From NCBI RefSeq assembly GCF_000315915.1, contig NC_020189.1, positions 1,054,001 to 1,118,000 of the forward strand: a DNA stretch of 64,000 nt, given 5' to 3'. Positions 38,260-49,473 of this stretch are shown piece by piece (within the stretch, counting starts at the first letter, position 1; the number at the start of each line of letters is the position of its first letter). The notes beneath the pieces were generated by a model. That model was not told where the DNA came from. It did not search any database and saw only the letters and a program-made list of their open reading frames with translations. This stretch comes from Henningerozyma blattae CBS 6284 (Eukaryota; Ascomycota; Saccharomycetes; Saccharomycetales; Saccharomycetaceae). A program made the translations under genes and the position numbers.

Positions 38260-39090
38260 ATGTCTAAATCCCGCGAAGATTCCGTCTATTTGGCTAAATT
38301 AGCTGAACAAGCTGAACGTTATGAAGAAATGGTCGACAACATGAAGGATGTTGCTTCTTCAGGTCAAGAATTATCAGTTGAAGAACGTAACTTATTGTCT
38401 GTTGCTTATAAAAACGTTATTGGTGCTAGAAGAGCTTCTTGGAGAATTGTTTCTTCTATCGAACAAAAGGAGGAATCCAAAGAAAAATCAGAACACCAAG
38501 TCAAGCTAATTAGAGATTACCGTTCCAAGATTGAAACCGAATTGGCCAAGATTTCTGATGACATTTTGTCCGTTTTAGATTCTCACTTGATCCCTTCGGC
38601 TACCACCGATGAATCTAAAGTCTTTTACTTTAAGATGAAGGGTGATTATCACCGTTATTTGGCTGAATTCTCAGACGGTGCCACCAGAGAAAAGGCCACT
38701 ACTGCTTCTTTGGAAGCTTACAAGACTGCCTCCGAAATCGCTACTACTGGTTTACCACCAACACATCCAATCCGTTTAGGTTTGGCTTTGAATTTCTCAG
38801 TTTTCTACTATGAAATCCAAAACTCTCCAGATAAAGCTTGTCATTTAGCCAAACAAGCCTTTGACGATGCTATTGCTGAATTAGATACTCTATCTGAAGA
38901 ATCATATAAAGATAGTACTTTGATCATGCAATTGTTAAGAGATAATTTAACTTTATGGACTTCTGACATGTCAGAAAATGATCCAGAACAAGAACAACAA
39001 GCTGCTCCTGCTCCTGCTCAACAAGCTACTCCTGCTCAACAACAAGAAGTTGCTCCAGCTGCTAATGAAGATGAAGAAGGTCCAAAATAA
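38260..39090 (+). CDS. BMH1/BMH2: 14-3-3 protein Bmh
   Basis: A 276-residue 14-3-3 protein, a dimeric binder of phosphorylated Ser/Thr motifs that regulates Ras/TOR signalling, exocytosis and many other processes. The 14-3-3 core is complete (about residues 1-236), with the signature [20 protein letters not shown] near 43 and the groove helix [14 protein letters not shown]. The C-terminal tail is rich in Gln, Ala and Pro, as in yeast Bmh1 and Bmh2. Codon usage is that of a highly expressed gene. ECM32 and tRNA-Gln on the left resemble the BMH1 locus of S. cerevisiae, TVP15 and ARX1 on the right the BMH2 locus, so it occupies the ancestral junction. Confidence 0.97.
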   Translation: MSKSREDSVYLAKLAEQAERYEEMVDNMKDVASSGQELSVEERNLLSVAYKNVIGARRASWRIVSSIEQKEESKEKSEHQVKLIRDYRSKIETELAKISDDILSVLDSHLIPSATTDESKVFYFKMKGDYHRYLAEFSDGATREKATTASLEAYKTASEIATTGLPPTHPIRLGLALNFSVFYYEIQNSPDKACHLAKQAFDDAIAELDTLSEESYKDSTLIMQLLRDNLTLWTSDMSENDPEQEQQAAPAPAQQATPAQQQEVAPAANEDEEGPK

Positions 39091-40062
39091 TAATCTTTGT
39101 TTAAAGGTTATCATTCGTTATTACTATTATTACTATTACTATTACTACTATTATTATTAATAAGTTTGTTTTTTTTTATTTTTTTCTTCAATTTAAGTGA
39201 ATTTTAAAAAAAAATAAAAAAGAAAGATAAATAAATAGATAAATAATTTAAAAGGTAAAAAAAAAAAAAAAAAAGAAAAAAAAGAAAAAAGAAGGCAGCA
39301 AAAAAGCACTTTTTTAATTTTATTATAATTACTACTATAATATGTTATACTCATTAATATATCAGAAATTATTATGAATTATTCAAGTGGCAAACACACT
39401 GTTTTTTTTTTCTTTTTTTTTAGATGTTGAGGTACACTTTTTTTTACTTCATATATCTACTGTTTTACTAATTTTATTCCTAATTTTTTTATATTTTATT
39501 ATATTCTATTATATACTATGTTATTTTATACTCAAATCTTTTTACCAAATCTTTTTATATACTATACACAACTTTTTATAACTATCTTTATATATCTAAA
39601 TAAAAAAAAAAAATTAAATAATTAAAATTGAAACAATTTTCTTGATCTGATGATGCAAGTATTTTTTTGACCTTAAATTTACATTTTTTTTTATTTCTGA
39701 ATTATTCATATTCGCGACAAAATTACAAGGGGGTGAAAAAAATAATATTCAAGAATTTGAAGTTTTGAAAATGTTCATCCCTATTTAAGAGTTATTTCCT
39801 AATTCTAACTTTTAATTAACTATGAATTTCGAAAAAAAATATAAATTAAAATAGAAAAAGAAAGAGAAAAAGAATTAGAAAAATTCTTGACATTGTTCAT
39901 TATTCATTATTGAAATTTAATTTATTAATCATAAGTGGATTCGTTTATCACAATAAAGTTGTAACAAAATCCTTAATTCCATTGTTCAGATAAATTTATC
40001 TCATGTTAAATATTGAAAAAAATTAAAATTAGAACTTAATATAAAAAAAAACTTCAGAATAA
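39091..40062. other. Intergenic, BMH to TVP15
   Basis: No gene is seen. It contains ACT/ATT repeats just after the BMH stop, long T and A homopolymers (an A-run of about 18 near 39258) and the A-rich leader of TVP15. Confidence 0.6.
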
Positions 40063-40491
40063 ATGCCTACAGTTTCAACTACAGTAATCAAATATATCAA
40101 TTTAGCAGTTGGTACTATTGCCATTTTGTCTTCATTGATACAATTCATATATATCTATAAGAATTTTACTGAATTCTTATTGGCTATGAGTTCATTTGCC
40201 TTGGCTTTCCCAATCATTTTATTAGAATTTAAAGTTCCACCGGATTTACATAGATTTGCCTCCTTTTATTTTAGTTTCTTAGGTAGAGGACTATTATATA
40301 TCCTTTTGAGTTTTATGTTGGCCTTTGGTGGATTGAAAAAAATTTTGGCAGATATTTTCATCTTTTTAGTAGGTATTGTCTTTATTTGTTTCCAATTTTT
40401 GCCAGATATCGAAGAACCAAGGAATTTTAGACCAACAGGTGGGTCTGTTATTGCAATTGGAGAGGATGATGATATTGGTGATGTTATTTAA
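40063..40491 (+). CDS. TVP15: Late-Golgi vesicle membrane protein Tvp15
   Basis: A 142-residue integral membrane protein with four hydrophobic segments (about 10-30, 36-53, 65-88 and 91-111) and an acidic cytosolic tail ending GEDDDIGDVI. Size, topology and position between BMH2 and ARX1 match yeast Tvp15 (143 residues) of the COPI-associated family, found in Tlg2-containing Golgi vesicles. Its molecular role is not established. Confidence 0.93.
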   Translation: MPTVSTTVIKYINLAVGTIAILSSLIQFIYIYKNFTEFLLAMSSFALAFPIILLEFKVPPDLHRFASFYFSFLGRGLLYILLSFMLAFGGLKKILADIFIFLVGIVFICFQFLPDIEEPRNFRPTGGSVIAIGEDDDIGDVI

Positions 40492-41030
40492 TGATTAAAT
40501 TTTTCAATTAATAATGTATTAAAAATATAATGATTATACTAAACTTAACAAATAGCTAAACATTTGATTTGATTAGTTTTGCTATATAACTATTTTTTTT
40601 TATTTTTTTATTTTTTATTTTTTTTTATTATATATATATATATAGAATAGTATACCTTTTTCTTTAAACTCATAAATATATGGGTTTAATTGTTTTGGTG
40701 TTAAAATTAACATTTCTATTTCTAAAAATTTTAACATATTCAACTTTATTACCATTAAAACAACAAAAAAAAAAATAAAAATTAACAATTGAGAAATGTT
40801 TAATAATTTTAAAATACTATACAAAATTTTCTTCTTTAAATAAAATAGAAGGAACTAAATATACAAAAAAAATACTTGTTCTAAATGTCTCCAAATGATT
40901 TCTCCAGTGAGACTTAGAAAGTTACAATAATTAATATAATAAGTTTGAAAAATGAATGCTTTTTTTTGATGCTAAATTTAAGGAAAATTTCCCTTTTTAT
41001 CGAATTTCCATATATATACATTACATCTCT
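40492..41030. other. Convergent 3' flanks of TVP15 and ARX1
   Basis: No gene is seen. T-rich with a TA repeat at 40627-40644. A minus-strand frame at 40615-40824 is low-complexity and is not accepted. Confidence 0.6.
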
Positions 41031-42785
41031 CTATTCCTTAAGTGATTTCATTGGTTGAGTCTCCCTTAAAGCTAAACCGAATCTCTTATCCTTAGTCAAT
41101 GAAGCCAATTGGAAGATACCTTGTACTATTGAATCTTGATTGTTTAATTCATAATTAGAATGAATCCAACTTGGTTGACATGTTTTGGAACCACCAGTTA
41201 ATCTAATCAATTCTGGTTTGTCAGTTAAGTTAACATCAGTACCACATAAGATAACTGTAGAACATTCGCGAGCCACTGGTAAACTGGTAGTTTCTTTAGT
41301 AGAATTTAATAGTGATTTTAATTTCAATGCAGAAACACCTAATTTTGGTAACGGTAATTCATGACCTGGTAAAGTTAATGCTGCAGAAGCATCATAACTT
41401 AGATTACCAGATGGATTTGTAGACTTCAAGATATGATCCCATGGAACCCATTTAGCAACTTGAATTGGGGTATCAACACATAAATAATTATTTGTAATTT
41501 CACTCATACCCAATCTAAAAGATTTTAAATCTTGTTTTAATTCAGGCAATTTTTGAGCCGCCATTTCTTCAGTGAATGGAAAGGCTGACGATAAATGGGA
41601 CAATTTAAATGGATAAACACTTTGCTTGTCAATTTTTGACAATAAAGATCTTGAAGTCTTGAGTTTTAAAGTATGTGACTGAGCATGGTCTCTAACAAAA
41701 GAACCAGCTCTGGCAACTAATTGATCTTTTTTGTGAGATTTACCTGTATATGAATCAATTGTTTCTAAAGTTATCAAACCTTTTTTGGTAATTTTATCTA
41801 ATGGACAAAATCTTAAGTCAATTAAATAAACTTCCCCAGCTTCAACAATAAAATCATCCTTAGGAATAGCTGATTGTGAGATAGAATCACCAGCAGTGGT
41901 AGCATTACGGTCTACAATAGCCAAGTCCTTAATTGAATCATCAGCCATAGAAATCAAATTTGCTTCTTGGTGGGATTCAGTCCAAACAACACCTTTATAA
42001 TCTCTTTCAGCAACAATACCTTCATTTTGCCCAGCTAAAAATCTTCTAATTCTACGAACACGGGAGTTAGGGACAACGGCACAGTTATAGGAACGAGCAA
42101 TAGTATCGACAACCAATCTAATCAAGTGACCATTGATATGCTGTCCATTAGAGCCTAAACTTTTTGGAAGTTTTTCTGGGGTTAAAGCACAAGCCAATAA
42201 TGCAACAACAGTTTCCATTGCGATATGAGCAGCAGCAATAGCATCAGCTTTACCACCCAAAAGTGGTCCAGAAGGTTTTGTATTGGTTTCATCAACTGGA
42301 TAGATAACCATAGTATGAGAAACCTCAGAAGTATAACCATCAATGTGTACACCTAAAGTAATTTTAACTAAATCACCTTGTTTTAAAACACCAGTAATGG
42401 AAGAACCAAAAGTATTTTCCTCAGACAACTTATTCCAGTTTTGTAAATTTTCTACATCATCCATTTCTGGTGAGAAACCAGAAGAAATTTGATCAATATC
42501 AATGCTAGTAGGGATAGCAATACCTCTTTCATTAACTTTGTTCTTGTAGAATTGTTCTAAACGTCTGATAATGAAAGAATCAGTTAAAAGACATATCTCC
42601 GCAATAGTCAATGGAATATCAGTGGTCTTATAATGGTAAGAGTTATTGATTAAGTCTGTTGCATGTTTCAAAGCAGTTTGAGCAATGGAACCAGCAGTTC
42701 TGTATTTATCAATTACAGATTCCTGCAAGACATTTTTGTCCTTCAATAAAATTTGAGTATCTTCGTGAGAAACTGCTAAATCCAT
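41031..42785 (-). CDS. ARX1: 60S pre-ribosome export factor Arx1
   Basis: A 584-residue shuttling factor of the methionine-aminopeptidase fold that binds the polypeptide exit tunnel of pre-60S particles, helps nuclear export through FG-nucleoporins and is recycled with Alb1 by Rei1. The start LAVSHEDTQILLKDKNVLQES is conserved with yeast Arx1. The pita-bread fold shows in blocks such as DLVKITLGVHIDGY, while the metal-binding set of true peptidases is not kept, as in the family. I choose the ATG at 42785; the frame runs upstream to 42857, but those codons lack an ATG and are not conserved. Divergent from STE5, as in S. cerevisiae. Confidence 0.95.
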   Translation of the reverse strand: MDLAVSHEDTQILLKDKNVLQESVIDKYRTAGSIAQTALKHATDLINNSYHYKTTDIPLTIAEICLLTDSFIIRRLEQFYKNKVNERGIAIPTSIDIDQISSGFSPEMDDVENLQNWNKLSEENTFGSSITGVLKQGDLVKITLGVHIDGYTSEVSHTMVIYPVDETNTKPSGPLLGGKADAIAAAHIAMETVVALLACALTPEKLPKSLGSNGQHINGHLIRLVVDTIARSYNCAVVPNSRVRRIRRFLAGQNEGIVAERDYKGVVWTESHQEANLISMADDSIKDLAIVDRNATTAGDSISQSAIPKDDFIVEAGEVYLIDLRFCPLDKITKKGLITLETIDSYTGKSHKKDQLVARAGSFVRDHAQSHTLKLKTSRSLLSKIDKQSVYPFKLSHLSSAFPFTEEMAAQKLPELKQDLKSFRLGMSEITNNYLCVDTPIQVAKWVPWDHILKSTNPSGNLSYDASAALTLPGHELPLPKLGVSALKLKSLLNSTKETTSLPVARECSTVILCGTDVNLTDKPELIRLTGGSKTCQPSWIHSNYELNNQDSIVQGIFQLASLTKDKRFGLALRETQPMKSLKE

Positions 42786-44419
42786 AATTACTCTGTATTG
42801 CTTGAGATTTAATGTAACTACAAAATTCAAAATTAAAAAAGCACTTTTAACAATCAAAATATACGTGTAAAATATAACTCATTCTTAAGATATTGAATAA
42901 ATTAAATCTATAAATCGAGCTCATCGGTAAATTTTTCATCTCATCGCCAATTTTGAAAATTTGAAAAATATAAAAATTAGTGACACCGATCACGTGTAAC
43001 AATATAGTCAAAAAGAGGAAATATTGAAATATAGATACATTGAAATTAAGTAAGTAAATGACCAAATCCACAAAGTAATATAATTAAATATGACTTTATA
43101 TAAATTATTAATTTAGGATTCTTTCCGATATTTAATATTAAACGTTTTTTTATACTAACAATAAAAGGAAATAACCATTTTAAACAAAATATATGATAAA
43201 TAAATACACATATGCCAAGCCTCCGTTTATTAAAATTGCTATCGCATATGTCAATTTGTTATTTAATGGTGAATAGTAATAATTATATTTTAGTATAAAA
43301 TAGTTGAAATTTCATCGAACAAGGGAAGGGAAAAGATGCTTAACTTTTAAACCAAGAAAAAAATGTTGCCGATAGTTAACATTTACTTAGTAATAGACGT
43401 ACACTTAATATTATAGGATTTTTTTTATTTTTGTTTTACACTTAATCATTTTTAAAAGATAACTTTATTAGTAGGTACTATTGCCTAGCTCAGAGGAGGT
43501 ACTAATCTCTAAAGTAATTATAAGGGATACCCCCCTAAAAGATTCCTAGTTTTAAACATTTATTATACACCTTACCTATAAATACAAAATAAAAATAAAT
43601 ACTATTATTGTTTTTTAATTACTAATAAATTTCCCATTATTTATTAAAATCATGAAAAGTAACTATAAGTATTAAGAATATCTGTTTTAATACTTTGTAA
43701 TATCTCTTTGATAATGGTTGCTGAATCTTTACAGCCTTATTCTTTTATTTATTAGTATACAAGATATTTTCATCGAAGATGACAGAATTCTAACAATATA
43801 ATATTATTATGTTGAAAAAAGAAAGCTTTCTTTAAAAAAATAGCTACTAGCACTTGCTCCCCTAATTCTTATTTCCACCTTTTTCAATTTTAAATCCTAC
43901 ATCCATTTTGGACCTTAGATTATTAACTACTATTGTAAACTTTATAAAATGTATAAAACTATTGATTTTTTTACATTCACAATACAATTAGCATTCTGCT
44001 CATATTATCTTTTTCCTATTATTCTTAAAACTAATAATTTACAAGAAATTTATTCTAATCTTTTCTTAGATCACCATAGAGGTATTTTATCATTCTTTTA
44101 AAATAACTTTCACGTATTGTAGGCCTTGTTGATATAACCCAATCGGGTCATGTTAATTTTTACATCAAAATTTTTCAGCCGAAAACAGAAACAACAGTGA
44201 CTGTCATGGAATTTGAAACATTTTAAAACCCCATAAACCTTCATCCAAGACAAAGTTCTAATGATTTATTTTACTTTTATTTTATTTTATCCTAACTGTA
44301 AGTATAATATTAAAAAAGACAAAAGTAAATTCTATTAAAAACAATACTAATTAATATATTTGAATTAATTTCAGGAGTGACACAAATTACCTTAACATTC
44401 TCTAGAAGTACATCCTAGA
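42786..44419. other. Divergent intergenic region ARX1/STE5
   Basis: No gene is seen in 1.6 kb. It contains a CACGTG at about 42991 near ARX1 and one pheromone-response-type TGAAACA near STE5 (listed separately). Confidence 0.6.
44214..44220 (+). promoter_or_regulatory. Pheromone response element-like TGAAACA
   Basis: A perfect TGAAACA, the Ste12 site, 200 bp upstream of the STE5 ATG. A single copy is weak evidence, but the downstream gene belongs to the mating pathway. Confidence 0.4.
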
Positions 44420-47332
44420 ATGAATCCTTTACATACACCAGAACTAAGTTCCACCTCACAGTTTGGAGACAGCACTTCATCTTCATCATCCTCGAAGGGA
44501 AGAAAGTGGACACAAAAGTTTAACGTCTTTCAATCTTCTAGTGAAAAAAAGAAAAAAAGTTCATCTAGTTCACCATTATCACATAACTTGACAAGATCTA
44601 TCAGTACAGAATTTAGTTTTCAAAGATCAAAAACAGATTCAAGTGGTATTTCTACCCAAATAATCTCATCTCCTATAGGGGTCCGTCCTTTGACAAACAA
44701 TTTTAATAATAGCATTAGTAATAATAATTCTAGTTATAACCTCTCTCCTACTTCCACAACTAATTCAAGAATTTCTTCTCCTAATCTACTACCCTTAAGA
44801 ACTTCACCGGTCCATTCAGAGGGACACAGAATTTCATCTCAAGTTAATCCTACTCCTGGTCGCAATAATAGCATTGCAAATAAGCCAATCGTCACCAAAA
44901 AATTGATAACAGATCATCCTCAGTTTATTACAAGGAGTGATTCTATGTTACTTCTAAGGAACAATTCATATTCACCTACACAAGGTAGGTTTGGATCTAC
45001 CAAAAAATCATTTACCAATGAAGTTTGCACACTTTGTGAAGAACCTGTCACAAGTAGGGCTAGAGGTGAAAAAATAATTGAACTGGAATGTGGACATTTA
45101 ATACATAATGAATGCTTATCTTCTATTTGTGAGGATTCAGTAAATACAGATACATCTGATATTTATTCTATTTTTCCAGATTGCACTAAATGCAAATATG
45201 AAAGAAACGTTGAGATGAAATGCATTCCCAAAGATAATGATACAAAGGATTCACTAATATCTAACTTTTTAATTAAACAAAACTCATTTTCCAGAAATGC
45301 ATCTCCTCTAGCATCACTGAATTATTCACCAAATATCAATACTATCACACATTCTCCATTTGCATCTCGTTCTCAAAACATAACCCCAAAATCTCCACCT
45401 CTTGCTCCTAATAACCGAATAATGGCTCAAACTATAACTAGGTCGCGAAGTCCTACGTATCTCCATGCACCTCGTCTTCAATCATCTATTCCATTTAACA
45501 TCTCAAATAATAGCCATCTTTCTAGATCATCTAGTAAAGGCCAAAGAATTCCAAATTCTAGGGAATTTACTCCAGTAAGTGGTAGAAGAGGGAGTAATTA
45601 TTCGTTAGCTAAATCTGTATTATCATCTACTAGTATACCACCAAGATCCCTAAGAAGGGAAAAAAGCCGATCTATTGATACTAAACACTCCAAAATTAAA
45701 ATACCATTAGCTCTTCTGAGATCTTATTACATTCAATTCTTATCAAATAATTTTTCCGCTATAATATCTGATTGGGAAATAGATCAAAAATTTGGATTAC
45801 TTCGACTAGTTGATAAATTACAGATTTCCATTGATGATCAGATATATGTGATTGGTTTATGCTTTCTTTTTGAAAAAACATTAATTACAACAGAATTAAT
45901 TAACGACCAAGATGATCCTTCAACAATAACTGAAGATTCCATTATCAATTATCAATTGAAAAATATCAAAATATATCATCTTGTAGAAGATAATAAAATC
46001 GAAACAATTAAATCTTCAGGTTTAAAATGCACTATTAATTCACAAAAAATTTATTTAAACGAATCTTCTAAAACAGACTCCAGCGAAGTAATTCAAAAAT
46101 GGATTTCAGCTCTATTAGATCATAATATCTGTTTTACTGAAGAAAGTTTTAGTTCTACATTACCAGTACCATCCGTGATACAAAATTTTGACGAATGTAA
46201 CCCAGATTCAAATACTATTTCTGGTATATTGAATCCTAATAAAGTTATACAAGTTCAAAATATGGACGATAAGCATAATAGCGTTTTAATTAGGAGAGGA
46301 TTTAATTTAGAAGGAAATTCTAATACAATTCAAATGACAGATATCGGCACACTACAATCAATTGTTACAAATGTTAGTTTAATGGTATCATTAAAGAGAG
46401 ATTGCCCAGAAAAGATGGTTCTAGTTTTGCAATTAAAAGACAATACTATTCCACAAGAAACTTCAAGACTTATATTCAATACTATATTTGCAGTTCGATC
46501 AAGGCTTTCAAAAATGCAAATTACTATAGTAAATGAAGATGCAATGGTCATCTATTTCGGGGAGTTTTTAGATAAGTTGGATGAATTCAATAAGCTTTTA
46601 GTAAAGGACTCTTCTAATAATATAAAATTCTCACCAAGCTGGCTGAAGAAGCAGTTAAATTTGAGCGCTGGTAGTACAGATAATACTGCAATTGCTATAG
46701 TTTCTGAAGCTGCAATGAAAAAGGGGAGTTCATGCCTATTAATGGATTATTCGCCATTTGCAGCAAAAGGAAAACGAATAGCAAATGAGGTTAAAATAAA
46801 GGTTGGTTACTTAAATGTAGACTACACAGATCAGATTACAGAATTGGTAGAAGTAGGTGGTTGGAAATTTGTACTTGAAATGTTATGCTATAGTTTTAGT
46901 TTAAACTTTGAAGATGACGATGATGAAAGTTATTCAGAAGTAGACAGTGACATAGATTCCAAAGTCTCAATAGTCCGTACTCTACCTGAAACAAATATTG
47001 GTGATGAGAATGATTCAAAATCACCAACCGAAACCATTTCTACAGCTACTATCATTGATGTAGAATCTCCTGATACAGAGTCTGATAACGTTCCACAAAT
47101 AGCAACCTCCCCTCGTAGTGTTACAAGCAGTAAAAATATAGGAGAAATAATTCTGGATATTGATGGATTTGATTCCCCGATAATACCTAAGAACCAAATT
47201 TCCACTCCCGTTGGGCTGGGACATCTTTTGAAAGATATTGAAAAAGTTATAGATTCAATGCAGGATCAAGGCTCTTCCAATTCAATTGAAGAACACAATT
47301 ATCTTCCTGTTATGAAATATGAATATATGTAG
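44420..47332 (+). CDS. STE5: Mating MAP-kinase scaffold Ste5
   Basis: A 970-residue scaffold that gathers Ste11, Ste7 and Fus3 at the plasma membrane upon pheromone signalling. Seen in order: the basic amphipathic membrane-binding segment GRKWTQKFNVFQ with a Lys run (about 27-46), a RING-H2 domain (203-258; CTLC, CGH, HNEC, CTKC) that binds the G-beta Ste4, a PH-like region (about 410-560, starting LLRSYYIQFLSNNF), and a VWA-like domain (about 590-830) that ends KIKVGYLNVDYTDQITELVE. The C-terminus is acidic. Domain order and the conserved blocks match S. cerevisiae Ste5 (917 residues). Its presence implies a functional mating pathway. Confidence 0.93.
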   Translation: MNPLHTPELSSTSQFGDSTSSSSSSKGRKWTQKFNVFQSSSEKKKKSSSSSPLSHNLTRSISTEFSFQRSKTDSSGISTQIISSPIGVRPLTNNFNNSISNNNSSYNLSPTSTTNSRISSPNLLPLRTSPVHSEGHRISSQVNPTPGRNNSIANKPIVTKKLITDHPQFITRSDSMLLLRNNSYSPTQGRFGSTKKSFTNEVCTLCEEPVTSRARGEKIIELECGHLIHNECLSSICEDSVNTDTSDIYSIFPDCTKCKYERNVEMKCIPKDNDTKDSLISNFLIKQNSFSRNASPLASLNYSPNINTITHSPFASRSQNITPKSPPLAPNNRIMAQTITRSRSPTYLHAPRLQSSIPFNISNNSHLSRSSSKGQRIPNSREFTPVSGRRGSNYSLAKSVLSSTSIPPRSLRREKSRSIDTKHSKIKIPLALLRSYYIQFLSNNFSAIISDWEIDQKFGLLRLVDKLQISIDDQIYVIGLCFLFEKTLITTELINDQDDPSTITEDSIINYQLKNIKIYHLVEDNKIETIKSSGLKCTINSQKIYLNESSKTDSSEVIQKWISALLDHNICFTEESFSSTLPVPSVIQNFDECNPDSNTISGILNPNKVIQVQNMDDKHNSVLIRRGFNLEGNSNTIQMTDIGTLQSIVTNVSLMVSLKRDCPEKMVLVLQLKDNTIPQETSRLIFNTIFAVRSRLSKMQITIVNEDAMVIYFGEFLDKLDEFNKLLVKDSSNNIKFSPSWLKKQLNLSAGSTDNTAIAIVSEAAMKKGSSCLLMDYSPFAAKGKRIANEVKIKVGYLNVDYTDQITELVEVGGWKFVLEMLCYSFSLNFEDDDDESYSEVDSDIDSKVSIVRTLPETNIGDENDSKSPTETISTATIIDVESPDTESDNVPQIATSPRSVTSSKNIGEIILDIDGFDSPIIPKNQISTPVGLGHLLKDIEKVIDSMQDQGSSNSIEEHNYLPVMKYEYM

Positions 47333-48480
47333 TAATTAACCTCTATTTAGAAATTGCTTATGCTATCACTTTTTGCGTTAAATGACTAGCTTTCTGTACT
47401 TTATATTCATAAGAAGGATTAGTAGACCGCCTATTTAGTTAAAATAAATTTTTATTGTACTTTTTTAGACAGTAGAGAATAAGGAATTCAAACCTTAGTA
47501 ACGAGCTATTAATTGGAAAAATCAATATATATTTTGATTGAATACATACCAAAGGTTAAAGCCATTTTGAATACTAGTATAACTTCATGGGTTCCAGATG
47601 ATAAAGAAGCGAGGGTAATGATTAAAATATTGCACGATATAATTTACGCTCAGATCTAAAAAAGATAAAAGACCTTTTTTCAAAAACTCAACATGGTAAA
47701 ATATTACTCAAATGAGGTTTAGAATGGATTAATACATTCCAGTGAGCTGTTAAGTATGAAATTATCAAAGAAACATTAAAAATGGTTATTACTAAGGTTG
47801 ACCTAGTAAAAAGGCTAGTAAGTTATAATTTTTCTTTACAAGCTTCCAACGATCCAATTTTGAAGCAGTGAACCAATAATTGATCTAATAAAAACTTAAA
47901 ATAGGTCTAGAAGGTCAATTTCAATTGTGAGGAGATATTCCATGAATATGGAAGACTATTTTTTGTAAGAAAAGCCTCTACTCATTCGTTTGGAACAAAT
48001 ACGAGTTATTTGAAGTTCAAATATATATATATATATATATAGTTTAAGATACTCTTTTTTGCTAAAATAAATATTTCATTGTCTACCATGCGGTCACTAT
48101 AACCTAGCTTTAATTACGGTAAGCAATATCACTGTGGCAAGTTGTGATTAGATAATATTTGTCTTGGAAGTTCATGCTAGATTTGCCCGAAACTGATGGG
48201 GAGGTGAAAGTATGCAACCATCTACTCAAGATATATGCCCAATCTTTAATTTTGAGGATAAACACATTCTGATTCTCATTTCAGATTAATCATTATTATA
48301 AATATCTACTGACGTAACAAAGGAAGACTAAATATATATATATCCGGGTAATTATTGCTAAATGTATCACCAGTAAAACTGGTTAAATTTCAGTTCAATT
48401 AGAATTAAAACTCCGAGATTTGACATTTTTTATATTTATTGAAAGAAGAGTCTCAATTGGAAAAAAAAATTATTTTAAAA
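47333..48480. other. Intergenic, STE5 to ARP10, with a possible gene relic
   Basis: No intact gene is seen. SPO71 and TMS1, which lie here in S. cerevisiae, are absent. A frame without a start is open from about 47475 to 47656 and reads like protein (YIPKVKAILNTS, then SWVPDDKEARVMIKILHD); after that, short coding-like pieces continue in changing frames. TA repeats are at 48023-48040 and 48332-48343. Confidence 0.45.
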
Positions 48481-49311
48481 ATGAATAAAATCGTAGTCAT
48501 TAGTGTTGATACATTATATATCAAAATAGGAATAGCAGGAAAAAATCATCATGCTGTAAAATTTAAAAATCCGGATAATAACACTCTTATCATTCAAAAT
48601 GCATTTATAAAAGTTTTTCGTGACATTCTTCACAAGCTACCTAAAGATTCAAGTATAACTTTGGTAGAAGAGACATTCTGTTCAATGAAAAATAAGAAAA
48701 ATTTTTGTGATATTCTATTAAAGGAATTGGAATGCCGATATATCAATTTCTTCCCTAGCTGTTTAATGTCATGCTTTGCCGCAGGGATAGAGAATGGTAT
48801 TGTTGTAGAAATAGAACAAGATTACGCGGCATACATTCCTATTGCCAATTACAGAATACTAGACCAACATATTGTTATGTCAAAATTGACGCTAAATACT
48901 CCAAGTAATAAAGATGAGGATTTAGACCCCCAGAATCTTTCCAAATTCTTTGCCATCGATGATGCAAATGAAGATGATTTTGATACCGATGAATTACCGA
49001 TGAACTTAGCCCTTCATAAAATTAAAAGATTAATACCTGTTGACTTACGCAAGATTTTGGCTGAAAATATCATTGTTGTAGGATCAGCTGTAAAAAACAA
49101 ACATTTTGAAACTCAATTGAAAGCATTACTATTATCCTTAAACATGAGATATGTTCCATCAACAGGACCATGGGTAGGCGGTTCTCTTTACTCTGATAAA
49201 CTTTCGGATTCAATAACAAGCTGTGAATGTCTTATTACGTATGATGATTATTGCCTTTCATCTTTACCAACTACAATCCCAGATTGGTTTGATAAGAAAT
49301 TTACTTCTTAA
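48481..49311 (+). CDS. ARP10: Actin-related protein Arp10 (dynactin)
   Basis: A 276-residue divergent actin-related protein, by family the pointed-end subunit of the dynactin complex that supports dynein in nuclear migration. The actin-like ATPase fold is only faint: a VISVDTLYIKIGIAG N-terminal strand pair in place of the phosphate-1 loop, and GPWVGGSLYSDKL near the end, which corresponds to the actin WIGGSI block. Length equals yeast Arp10 (284). Position after STE5 and before EMP70/TMN2 is conserved. The frame extends to 48439, but only with a TTG, so I use the ATG at 48481. Confidence 0.88.
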   Translation: MNKIVVISVDTLYIKIGIAGKNHHAVKFKNPDNNTLIIQNAFIKVFRDILHKLPKDSSITLVEETFCSMKNKKNFCDILLKELECRYINFFPSCLMSCFAAGIENGIVVEIEQDYAAYIPIANYRILDQHIVMSKLTLNTPSNKDEDLDPQNLSKFFAIDDANEDDFDTDELPMNLALHKIKRLIPVDLRKILAENIIVVGSAVKNKHFETQLKALLLSLNMRYVPSTGPWVGGSLYSDKLSDSITSCECLITYDDYCLSSLPTTIPDWFDKKFTS

Positions 49312-49473
49312 TTACTTCTTAATGACAAAATATATTTTAACTGATAGTCTCTGTTTATGAGCTACAATTAATTACTTTTAACGTGGAATGAATTATATTA
49401 TAATAAGCTATATTATTTTATGTCGTAACAATTTTCTATACAATTGCATTAATTACGTTTTATAGTCTATTAT

